Shown here in pieces: positions 1 to 7,886 of a stretch of 34,200 bases of DNA. The translations under genes were made by a program, and so were the position numbers. Source of the stretch: Zopfochytrium polystomum (Eukaryota > Chytridiomycota > Chytridiomycetes > Chytridiales > Chytridiaceae). The stretch is taken from NCBI GenBank assembly GCA_025765615.1, contig JAIVFJ010000483.1, positions 1-34,200 on the forward strand. The letters are read 5' to 3'. Under the pieces are notes generated by a model, which saw nothing but the letters and a program-made list of their open reading frames with translations, had not been told where the DNA came from and searched no databases. Within the stretch, counting starts at the first letter, position 1, and the number at the start of each line of letters is the position of its first letter.

Positions 1-155
1 TCCAGCCCTGAAGGGCCAACGGGAAGAGAAAGCGCCATCAATGGTGAACCGTTATAGGCTACGTCAAGGTATCACCTAGACAAACCCACCCCACGCACTA
101 CAGACTAACAGGGTCGTCAGACATCTCCACCGCACCACTCCTTGTGATTCAAGAC
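1..155. other. Left-edge flanking sequence, no gene seen
   Basis: This short stretch precedes the first LTR copy. I see no coding pattern, no repeat shared with the rest of the window and no RNA gene. The five bases just before the LTR are AAGAC, which do not recur at the broken right end of that LTR copy, so no target duplication can be shown here. Confidence 0.5.
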
Positions 156-892
156 TGTTGAGATTCGACCCACGGGGTACACTTGGCCCGTTACTGATGA
201 TCCCTTTGAGTACTTTCCATCCAATCACATTGGATGGGGTGTTTGAAGGGCTCAGTAGATTCAATACTTGAATGGGGCGCTTGGAAGGGCTAATCTGTTC
301 TCAATAAAAAGAGATAGGCAAAGGCGTCTGTTGTTCTAGCTTTGTTCATCCTACCAGTAGGAACAATGCAATTAGAACATGCACAAAAACGCTCAAACTA
401 CGCACTCTGCACATGTAACACAGCACAGCAAGCATGCAGAAGAAGTGTACCACTGCCCCATGCTCCGGAATTCCGCTCTCTGCACCCGAATTCCAGCTTT
501 TCTGCTGTGCTGTGCAATCTGAGCAATGCAAAAGGCATTTAGGAATCAGGGATTGCACCAATCACTGCATTTCTAAAAGTGAGATAAAAACTGAGCTCAC
601 CAGAGATTGCAACAATCATTGGATTTCTAAAAACAAGGAAAAAAGCGGCTTGTTTCCCAAACAAGCTTCCTGATTTGGAAACAACCAAACCAATTTACAA
701 GCAACTGTTTCTCAAACAAGCGGTAAATTGGTTCCTGGTGGTACTCAGCCCAGACAAAGTACTCAGCCCAAGGTGGTACTCAGCCCTGGCTGGTACTTAG
801 CCCTGGGTGGTGCACAGCCCAGGCTGGTACTCAGCCAAGGGTATGAGATCACAGGGTTTTTCTTTATCTTTTCATTGGTGATTTTTACTTAT

Positions 893-994
893 TTTTCCAA
901 TTAGTAATTTATCCTGTTTTTCCTGTTTTTCCTGTTTTCTCTTTTTCCAATTAGTAATTTATCCTGTTTTTCCTGTTTTTCCTGTTTTCTCTTT
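893..994 (+). repeat. Tandem duplication, ~50-bp unit x2
   Basis: Two adjacent copies of a roughly 50-bp unit starting TTTTTCCAATTAGTAATTTA and ending in three CCTGTTTT-type blocks can be read directly. Each unit itself contains short CCTGTTTTT repeats. The same pair is present in reverse orientation at about 9438-9540, so the duplication predates the copying of the element. Confidence 0.85.
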
Positions 995-1342
995 TATTTA
1001 TTCCTTGTTGTCTCTGTCTGTGTCTTTTCTTTCTTGTGTGGCTGAGAGTGACTGTCTTCTTATCTGCACCAATCATTTCTTGCCAGCCCTCTCCCTTCTG
1101 TTTGCCAAGAAATGCCCCATGATTCTCTGGGCTGTCTTCCTTGTTTGGCTGGCTCAGCCCCATTTCTTTTATTGTTTTGTTCTTTTGTATATGTTTTCCC
1201 CTCTTTTCCCTTCCTTCTTCCTTCACCCTGGTGATTCCAACCCTTTCCTATTTAAGCAGCTGCCCCCCATCTTGTTGACTGTGAGAACCTGTGCCTGAAG
1301 TCCCTTGCCTGCCCTTTTCTTCCTGACTGTATGTAGAGCTGG

Positions 1343-1428
1343 GGGTGGCAGTCCCCTGGTGTGTGACAGGAGGTTGAAGTCCTCTTGGCCATGATGGCAG
1401 TGTGCTGGGTTCAAGCCCCAGTGCACCT
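1343..1428 (+). ncRNA. tRNA-like segment (class II shape) in the insert
   Basis: The 3' part has a perfect T-arm, CTGGG-TTCAAGC-CCCAG, containing a Pol III B box (GGTTCAAGCCC). A D-arm-like stem CCTG/CAGG and a possible anticodon stem GTTGA/TTGGC with a seven-base loop precede it, with a long variable region. Five of seven acceptor pairs form (GGGTG with CACCT). Position 33 of the loop would be G instead of the usual U, so a working tRNA is unlikely; a tRNA-derived SINE head or a tRNA pseudogene fits better. The reverse copy is at about 9004-9089. Confidence 0.45.
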
Positions 1429-2570
1429 CACCAATTCTGCACGCTGCTTAGGTTGGACTGGGTAGGAGCCACTTGGTGATGGAAGGATGGAGGGTAAAGC
1501 TGTGGTGGTGCCTCTAGGTTCCTGTCAATACATCTAGTCAAATCCAGGTCTCTCAAGGGGATATGAATGAGCTGTCTGGTCAGGTACTGCTGCAGGAATG
1601 GTCTCTCAGGTATGCCCCCTCCTCCCTGTGTGGCCTCTGGTGGGCCTGGTCTTCACTGGGTTCAGACCCTCTTTCTCTCAGATTAATGCCGGTGATGTCA
1701 TGGTGCCACATTTGGGTGAGGGAGTGGGTGTTAACCTTCCTTGCTTCTAAGATAGGGAATTCCTCTGGCTTGGTGAAGCAGATGTCTGTGTCCTAGTAGG
1801 ATGAAGTAAGAAGAGTCCTACTGTCTCCCACCCCTGTGTGCCCCTCCTTGGATTGAGTTGGAACTTCTCCTTGGAGTGAGACGAGTTGTGTCTGGTTCTG
1901 TTAAGTGGAAAACAGTTCTGATTTAATTCAACAGACACCTCTGCACACTAACTGTTCCTTTTGTTTGCCCTCTGTGTCCAACCCCCTCCAACTTAGGGCT
2001 TGTCTTTGACAGAGAGGGAGCCTTGCTCCATGGTGGTGGCTCCAACAGACCGGGGTCTGGCCACTTTCCTCCCCACTCTCTTGTCTTCTTCAGTTGGATT
2101 GGAGTGCTGCACTTAGTGCCGCTCCCTGGAGCTTGCTGCATCTTGCACCTCCAGCATTGTTACCGGATTTCCTGGTCCCCTTTGGCTTTGGCTTTTGCCT
2201 CCCATTAGGCCCACTCTGTGTCATGGACCAGAGAACCCTGCACATTCTTTGCTAGTGTGCCACCTTTTCACAGTTGCCTTTGGTCTGAGTGTGAGAGTCT
2301 TCTCTTTGTGTGTAGTAAGAGAGTTTCTTTGTGTTTCTTGGGCTTCTTAAGACTCCAAATACATTGTCCTGTCTAGTGACCCCTAGACATCTCCTTTTTG
2401 CCCTTTTTCACTTTTCAGAATTGGTATTTAGGCCATTGCTCTATTTGCCACCCATAGCCCAGGGTGAGGATTTAGAGAGCACAGTCTCACACTCAGCCCT
2501 GAATGGGTACTTAGCCCAGGCTGGGGGTTGGTGCTCAGCCTGTTTTATCTCATTTCTGTGGCCTGCAGTG

Positions 2571-3425
2571 GGCTAACTTTTGTAATCTGACCAGAACCTT
2601 AGTGGCTTTGGCTTGGATGTTAGATTTGACAAAAACATTCTGCTGATTCTTTAACGAAGCAGAGTAGAAGACATAAGGCTAAGTCTTTGTTCCCTTTGCT
2701 TGCATTAACACTCTTCTACTAGCATTAATTCACCACAACAGCACTTGAAGACTGAAGGCAAATCATCATCAAGCAATCAAACTCTGTGGAAACATCTGGA
2801 TACACTAACTCTCACTAATGCGTACTACCACTAACTTCATCTCTATCTTTATTCTCCCCTCTAGACCAACAAAAACAAAAATCAACCACCTCATAGTCAA
2901 ACAGTGGCAATTACCACATCATCAAACTATTCAAATTGCAGCAGTCTCAGCAAAACCCAGGAAACCTCCAACAATTCAGTACTGCAGATCAGCTTCAGAA
3001 ACAACACCAAAATCACCACTTTGCTCCATTCAGTCACTAGTCACCTTGAACCATCTTTGAACCTGAATTTTGCCAGTTGAACAAGTTGAATTGGAATTGC
3101 TTTCGGTTTTCTGCAGTCTCAACAAAGTCAGACAAAGCATCAACGCTTCCCCACAGCAGAATCACTCCAGAAAACAACAACTTCCTCCATTCAGTCAGCA
3201 TTCAACTTCAGCAATCAGATTTGGAAGAAGTTAAATTGGAATTGGTAAAAAGTATCAACCACATGGTAATCCACAGCAAAAGTGAATCAGATATCAGTGT
3301 ACAGCTCTGGTGTTGGAGGTGACAGCACGACAGGTTCGATTCTGTGCTACTGCAATTAACATCACCTCCAGTGGGCCTTACTGGGAGCACTATAGGCATG
3401 ACTGAGGAAGACCGGACCGATGTGG
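2571..3425 (+). repeat. Dispersed repeat D, copy 1 (direct repeat with 33345-34200)
   Basis: From AACTTTTGTAATCTGACCAG onward this block matches 33345-34200 in the same orientation, with scattered single-base insertions and deletions. No intact protein frame is conserved between the two copies: the indels shift the frames. Near the right end (about 3325-3350) is a hairpin with a B-box-like loop, ACAG-GTTCGATT-CTGT. In this copy the left edge is set by the broken LTR; in the other copy different sequence lies to the left, so the true left end is not known. It may be the noncoding or 5' part of the decayed copia element that follows. Confidence 0.8.
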
Positions 3426-3959
3426 CAGACCGGCAATGTAAATCAACCGAAGGCCCACGAACACCAAAGTCCCAGCTTGTAGGCTGGTGTGGCCCGGACC
3501 TGTGTCAGAGGAGGTGGAGTCCTGAGCAGGCAGCCCATTCCATGAGGAGCGCCAACCAGGAGACAGTTATTCTCCTGATGTGCCCAGGCGAGACACAGGG
3601 GATAGAGTTGAGGGCAAGCTGTGTATGGGGGAGTTGTTGCCTCACCTCATAGGGTACTGGGGGGAGCCCAGACCATCATCGTGCAGAAGGCCCACCTGTG
3701 CAGAATTTTTTATTTTTGTGTGTTGGTTATCTGAGAGTGTTATAAACTGATTCCTTCAAAATCCCTACAAGACAAAACAATGGCAGACATACCCACCACC
3801 TGGTTTTATCCTTCTCATAAAACAAACATGACCTCCTAAATAAGGGATGTGCGACAAGCTTCTCAACCTCAAGAACCACCTCCACCAGAACCGCCTCCTC
3901 ATCACCAACATTACGTTCACCATCACCTGACAACTCAGCCAAGCATACGCGTTCTGGGA
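3426..3959. other. Unassigned sequence between repeat D and the copia remnant
   Basis: I see no convincing gene, RNA or boundary here. The segment is probably a continuation of the same decayed transposon, because it joins repeat D to a recognisable copia pol remnant without any visible break. An open frame on the minus strand (4158-3727) reads antisense to the remnant and is not supported by any recognisable domain. Confidence 0.4.
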
Positions 3960-4720
3960 AACCTACCTCACAAACACAACATGTCCGGATCCCCAAACTT
4001 GGGCAGAAGCCATGTCGGCAGCCTTTGAAGTTATTGAACAACCTGCCAATGTCAACATAATCAGGAACAAATGGGTCTACAAGGTCAAACTTTGTGAGGA
4101 CAGCAGCATTGAGTGCTTCTATGCACAGCTCATGGCTAAGGGCCCCACTTAGTGTCATTGCTTTTTATATTCAGAATACTCACTCACCTCTTGTCCAAAT
4201 CAATAGTCCTTGTTAACTCACTGAAATGGCTGCCTGAATCAACTGGGACACTGACACAGTTGATATCAGCAACACTTACATCAACAGCATGCTTTATCTG
4301 CCAATCCGCATGGAACAGTTCATTACCACTGAACTGACTGCTGGAGTTGAACAGCCACCTAAACCAAACAGTTGTCAGGAAAGTATGATCTTCTGGAAGA
4401 CCACTGCATCCTTCTTTGTCAGATTGACTGACACATCATCCACGCTGCAAGCTACGTTAACAATATGTGTTTTTGGTGATTCTGGCAAATCGTCTTCTGT
4501 CATTGCCTTGCCTAATCTTGTTACAAACTCTGCAAAATGGGAGCAATCAAAAACCATCCTCAATATGCGGCTGGAACATCACCATAACAGAATCTTCTTA
4601 CACCAGAAAACCTATATCAAGGAGTTTCTTCAGTGCCATGCCATCATTATCAACAACTGCTCTGCAGAAACTGCCCTTCCCAGTAGTCTTAATTTTCAAC
4701 CACGTGGGACTGACAAAGCA
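3960..4720 (+). pseudogene. Decayed Ty1/copia reverse transcriptase
   Basis: Fragments of the copia RT domain can be read in order across several frames. First comes the Trp-Ala-x-Ala-Met helix at about 3993. Next is the KWVYKVK block followed by a degenerate Lys-Gly-type turn at about 4065-4145. A remnant of the region that normally follows the first catalytic Asp lies at about 4260-4330. Last is a block ending LHQKTYIKEFL at about 4560-4635. Stops and frameshifts separate these pieces and the catalytic YVDD box is not recognisable, so the element cannot encode a working enzyme. It is on the strand opposite to the better preserved pol at 6232-7886 and is clearly older. Confidence 0.75.
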
Positions 4721-4873
4721 ACTGGAGGTCACATGCGACTGGACCGCCCCTCACAAGATCCTGGCTGGGAAAGCATGGGGGGTCTGGGAACCTGTCACTC
4801 AAGGGCCTAGGGTTCAAGTTACTGATGAAATCCCACCCAGGATTGGAGGGACTTGGTGTGTGTGGGGATGAAG

Positions 4874-4898
4874 AGAGAGAGAGAGAGAGAGAGAGAGC
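4874..4898 (-). repeat. GA/CT dinucleotide microsatellite in LTR
   Basis: A run of about twelve GA units lies in the part of the LTR downstream of the TATA box. The equivalent CT run is in copy 4 at about 13955-13978, with a slightly different length. Confidence 0.8.
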
Positions 4899-5076
4899 AG
4901 TGATGATGGAAAAGGGAGAGGAGTGAGAGGATGTAGAGAGGAGAGAGGAGTGAGTGGGCAGAGATGGAAGAGAGAGCAAATGGAGGAAGAGAGATTGGCT
5001 TGTTTTGCACTGGATTCTGTCAAAGCAGCAAGGAGGGGGTTGGATTCCTTTTTTTGATCTCTGTGAGAGGTTGCTG

Positions 5077-5084
5077 CTTTTATA
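5077..5084 (-). promoter_or_regulatory. TATA box of LTR copy 2
   Basis: The minus strand reads TATAAAAG, preceded by CAGGAG and followed by CAGCAACCTCTC, identical in layout to the box in LTR copy 4. It is followed by a pyrimidine-rich stretch and a CT microsatellite, a typical start region for LTR transcription. Confidence 0.7.
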
Positions 5085-5159
5085 CTCCTGCAGGTTGGAG
5101 CCATCAGAAAACAGAGGGAGCAGTGGGCTGCACAGAGCAGGCCACAGAAATGAGATAAA

Positions 5160-5395
5160 ACAGGCTGAGCACAAATCCCCAGCCTGGGCTAAGTACCCAT
5201 TCAGGGCTGAGTACCACCCAGTGCTGGGCATCACTCAGGGCTGGATACCAGCCAGGGCTAAGTACCAGCCTGGGCTGAGCACCACCCAGGGCTGAGTACC
5301 AGCCTGGGCTGTGCACCACCCAGGGCTAAGTACCAGCCAGGGCTGAGTACCACCTTGGGCTGAGCACTTTGTCTGGGCTGAGTACCACCAGGAAC
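5160..5395 (-). repeat. Tandem CAGCCC zone (~20-bp unit) in LTR copy 2
   Basis: The segment is made of roughly eleven imperfect units of the form (A/G)GGCTGAGTACCA(C/G)CC on the + strand. Units differ at a few positions (TGAGTACC, TAAGTACC, TGTGCACC, TGAGCACC). The same zone occurs in all five LTR copies with different unit numbers, and it is the site of the 1,654-bp insert in copies 1 and 3. Confidence 0.85.
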
Positions 5396-5629
5396 CAATT
5401 TACAGCTTGTTTGAGAAACAGTTGCTTGTAAATTGGTTTGGTTGTTTCCAAATCAGGAAGCTTGTTTGGGAAACAAGCCGCTTTTTCCTTGTTTTTAGAA
5501 ATCCAATGATTGGTGCAATCTCTGGTGAGCTCAGTTTTTATCTCACTTTTAGAAATGCAGTGATTGGTGCAATCACTGATTCCTAAATGCCTGTTGCATT
5601 GCTCAGATTGCACAGCACAGCAGGAAAGC

Positions 5630-5765
5630 TGGAATTCCAGATCAGGAAGCGGAATTCCGGTGCAGAGAGAGGAATTCCAGATCAGGAAGCGGAAATCCGA
5701 TGCAGAGCGCGGAATTCCGGTGCAGAGAGCGGAATTCCGATGCAGAGAGCGGAATTCCGGAGCAT
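5630..5765 (-). repeat. GGAATTCC-core minisatellite in LTR copy 2
   Basis: At least six units of about 20 bp, each with a GGAATTCC palindrome joined to a TGCAGAGAGC or ATCAGGAAGC linker, are read in a row. The other LTR copies carry fewer units. The unit is open in all three frames, so it produces long but meaningless open frames. Confidence 0.85.
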
Positions 5766-6067
5766 TGGGCAGTGGTACACTGCTTCTGCATGCTTGCTGT
5801 GCTGTGTTACATGTGCAGAGTGCGTAGTTTGCGCGTTTTTGTGCATGTTCTAATTGCATTGTTCCTACCGGTAGGATGAACAAAGCTAGAACAACAGCCG
5901 CCTTTGCCTATCTCTTTTTATTGAGAACAGATTAGCCCTTCCGAGCGCCCCATTCAAGTATTGAATCTACTGAGCCCTTCAAACACCCCATCCAATGTGA
6001 TTGGATGGAGTTCTCAAAGGGATCATCAGTAACGGGCGTAGTGTACCCCGTGGGTCGAATCTCAACA

Positions 6068-6078
6068 CACCCCCGCAA
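6068..6078 (-). promoter_or_regulatory. Candidate polypurine tract before the 3' LTR
   Basis: The minus strand reads TTGCGGGGGTG immediately before the LTR start TGTTGA. Its position is right for the plus-strand primer of a copia element. The tract is short and interrupted by T and C, so it is only a candidate. Confidence 0.45.
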
Positions 6079-6118
6079 TAGAAAGAGAGGGGGCAACTGT
6101 TTCTCCTGGAGTACATGG

Positions 6119-6212
6119 CTGTCCAACAATGCCAGCCAAGCAGTGGGACTCGAACCCACCCATGTACCCCCCTACACTTGTGAAAACCTGCATGAACCCA
6201 CAAGTGTAGCTG
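6119..6212 (-). ncRNA. tRNA-like structured segment between RT/RNase H stop and LTR
   Basis: On the minus strand an 11-bp perfect stem, CTACACTTGTG with CACAAGTGTAG, is followed by a T-arm-like hairpin, GTGGG-TTCGAGT-CCCAC, with a perfect B box (GGTTCGAGTCC). Outer pairs CCAGC/GCTGG close the whole, and a second eight-base pair GTACATGG/CCATGTAC spans the T-arm. The shape resembles a tRNA with a very large arm, but the first stem replaces the D and anticodon arms, so it is not a normal tRNA gene. It could be a captured tRNA fragment, a SINE head or a functional RNA structure of the element. Confidence 0.4.
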
Positions 6213-6231
6213 GAGAAGCCAGAGAGAGCCT

Positions 6232-7886
6232 TTAGACTAAGCGTTGTGCTGATTTGAGCGTGGGCACCACGCTTACACCTTGGAGGTCGGCGAGACTGCA
6301 AATTCCCATCAGTGATGCAAGCTTTGCATGTTGAGCTGCGGGAAGAGCTTTGGTGAGAAGGTCGGCAATCATCATGTCCGTTGGGCAATGAATGAGTTGA
6401 ACCTCCTTTTTCTCCAAGTGGTCCCGTATGAAATGCAACCTCACGTCAAAGTGTTTGACCCGACCATGGTGTATTGGATTCATAGCAATAGCTATGGTTG
6501 AACGATTGTCTTCAAAAACAGTAGTGGGCTTATTTAAATCCATACCCAGCTCCTGGAAGAGCATTCTTAGCCAGATTGCCTCTTTGATGGCCTCAGTAAG
6601 GGAGAAGTATTCCGCCTCAGTTGAGGACAAAGCAACAACTGATTGTTTCTTGCTGTACCATGTAATAGCACCCCCGCAAAGCATGAACACATGCCCTGAC
6701 CTCGACTTGCGTCCATCCTCTTCAGCATAGCTGGCATCAGCGTAGCCATGTGGTTCATCCCACTCTGGGTAAGAAATACCCGCAGCTTTCTCTACCTCTG
6801 GGAGCGTTGCATTGGTGATGCATGTCATCTGGGAGTCTCCCTTTTGGTAGAAAAGTCCATGATCCCAGGTAGCGCGGACATATCGCAGCAATCTGTCAAG
6901 CGCAAGGGAATCTGAATGGGTTGGAGTGGACTGGTATTGTGCAAGTGTATTCACAGCATACGCAATGTCAGGGCGCTTCAAGTTTGCAAGGTAAGCAAGT
7001 TGCATGAGTGTGCTTCGGAAGTATTCCGACTCTTTTTGTGGAAGTTTTCCAGAGTCCACATCGTGCATCCATGTCGTGGACATGGGAGTTGCTTTGATTT
7101 TGACAGGTAAGCCTTCATCGTCACACCAGTAGTTTGCTTCCTCCAAGACATGCTGTATGTAGTTTTTCTGTCCAATAAAGATTCCATCTTTGATTTTCTC
7201 AACTTGGATGCCAACAGCAACTTTTGGGTTGAGGTCCTCGCGGATTTTGAACTTTGATTTGATCAGAGAAAGAATTTTGGCAATTTCTTCTTCAGTGTGA
7301 CTGAAGATGAGGATGTCATCTACGTATAGAGTGATGATGGTCTTGACCTTTCCATCAGGGTGCCTTTGCACAAAGACACAGTGGTCAGTCTTCAATTGCG
7401 TAAATCCAATTTCCACTAGGAAGTTGCGGATTGTTTTGTACCACTGTCGACCAGACTGGTGCAGTCCGTACAGACTCTTCCTGAGTAAACAGACAAGAAG
7501 TATCCCGTCTGCACCACGTATCTCAAAGCCTTCTGGTTGTTCCATGAAGTTTTCAATGTCCAGTTTGGCGTTCAAGTATGCGGTTTCGACATCAAGGCCT
7601 GCAAGTATGAGGTCAAACAGCAACGAGATAGCAAGGATTGCCCTTATGGAGGAGCTGTGGACGACAGGGGAGAAGGTCTCATTGTAGTCCTGACCAAAGA
7701 TCTGAGTGTAACCCCGACCAACAAGGCGAGCCTTGAAGCGTTCAAGGTACCCTTCACTGTCAAACTTGTAGGCAAAAACCCATTTGGGCTTGAGAATCTT
7801 ACGCCCTTTAGGTCGAGCCACTAAGTCCCAGACATGCTTTGATGTGATTGAATTGATCTCTGAGAGTTGAGCTGCCTTCCAATACT
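6232..7886 (-). pseudogene. Ty1/copia pol, RT and RNase H, 5'-truncated but open
   Basis: A frame of about 550 codons without stops encodes the copia reverse transcriptase and RNase H. Reading on the minus strand, the Trp-Lys-Ala-Ala entry helix begins at the break. It is followed by the KWVFAYKF block, the first catalytic Asp (LDVETAYLNA), the YVDDILIF active site, the RNase H block YADASYA, then LSSTEAEYFSLTEAIKEAIWL and the FEDNRS Asp. It ends with the ADLLTKALP motif and a TAA near 6232. No ATG start exists: the frame runs into truncated LTR sequence at 7887, so gag, protease and integrase are gone. The intact frame suggests recent activity, but this copy could be mobilised only by enzymes supplied by another element. 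Confidence 0.9.

Larger units (their letters stand above)
837..2490 (+). mobile_element. 1,654-bp insert inside LTR copy 1
   Basis: This block sits inside the tandem CAGCCC zone of the LTR and is absent from the uninterrupted copies at 4823-6067 and 12843-14027. The octamer ACTCAGCC flanks it on both sides, as expected of an 8-bp target duplication, but the surrounding LTR is itself made of such units, so this is weak evidence. I see no convincing terminal inverted repeats and no transposase frame. It contains a 50-bp tandem repeat (893-994) and a tRNA-like segment (1343-1428). The identical block lies at 7942-9595 in reverse. It may be a non-autonomous element; the class is unknown. Confidence 0.7.
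156..2570 (+). mobile_element. LTR copy 1 (copia family), interrupted and 3'-truncated
   Basis: The copy begins with TGTTGAGATTCGACCC, the same start as four other copies in the window. 156-836 matches the first part of the full LTR at 12843-14027, including the near-palindrome TCCTACCAGTAGGA and the tandem CAGCCC block. A 1,654-bp insert (837-2490) follows, then a further 80 bp of LTR (2491-2570). The alignment stops just before the TATA region, so the promoter half of the LTR is missing. It is a near-perfect mirror image of 7887-10274: the conceptual reading frames in both arms are identical apart from one noticed residue change. An alternative reading is a long-LTR subfamily in which the insert has become part of the element. 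Confidence 0.85.
4823..6067 (-). mobile_element. LTR copy 2, full length, 3' LTR of the pol at 6232-7886
   Basis: On the minus strand it begins TGTTGAGATTCGACCC at 6067 and ends TCATCA at 4823, 1,245 bp. Those ends are proved by the target duplication of the solo copy at 12843-14027. It directly follows the RT/RNase H frame, with a short G-rich tract in between, which is the expected position of a 3' LTR. It contains the palindrome TCCTACCGGTAGGA, the largest GGAATTCC minisatellite of all copies (about 5630-5765), the CAGCCC tandem zone, a TATA box and a GA/CT microsatellite. The base run after its end (GTTAC on the + strand) has no partner at a 5' end, because the left part of this element has been lost. 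Confidence 0.88.

Noticed and set aside
1343..1428. A functional tRNA gene
   Set aside because: The acceptor stem is incomplete and loop position 33 is G; the sequence lies inside a duplicated transposon insert.
4814..5234. Overlapping Ser/Leu-rich frames over the GA/CT microsatellite
   Set aside because: They are translations of the dinucleotide run in an LTR, open in several frames at once.
5326..5883. A 185-codon open frame across LTR copy 2, with shorter relatives in every other LTR copy
   Set aside because: It runs through the GGAATTCC minisatellite, whose ~20-bp unit stays open in all three frames, and its length simply follows unit number. There is no domain and no support outside the repeat.
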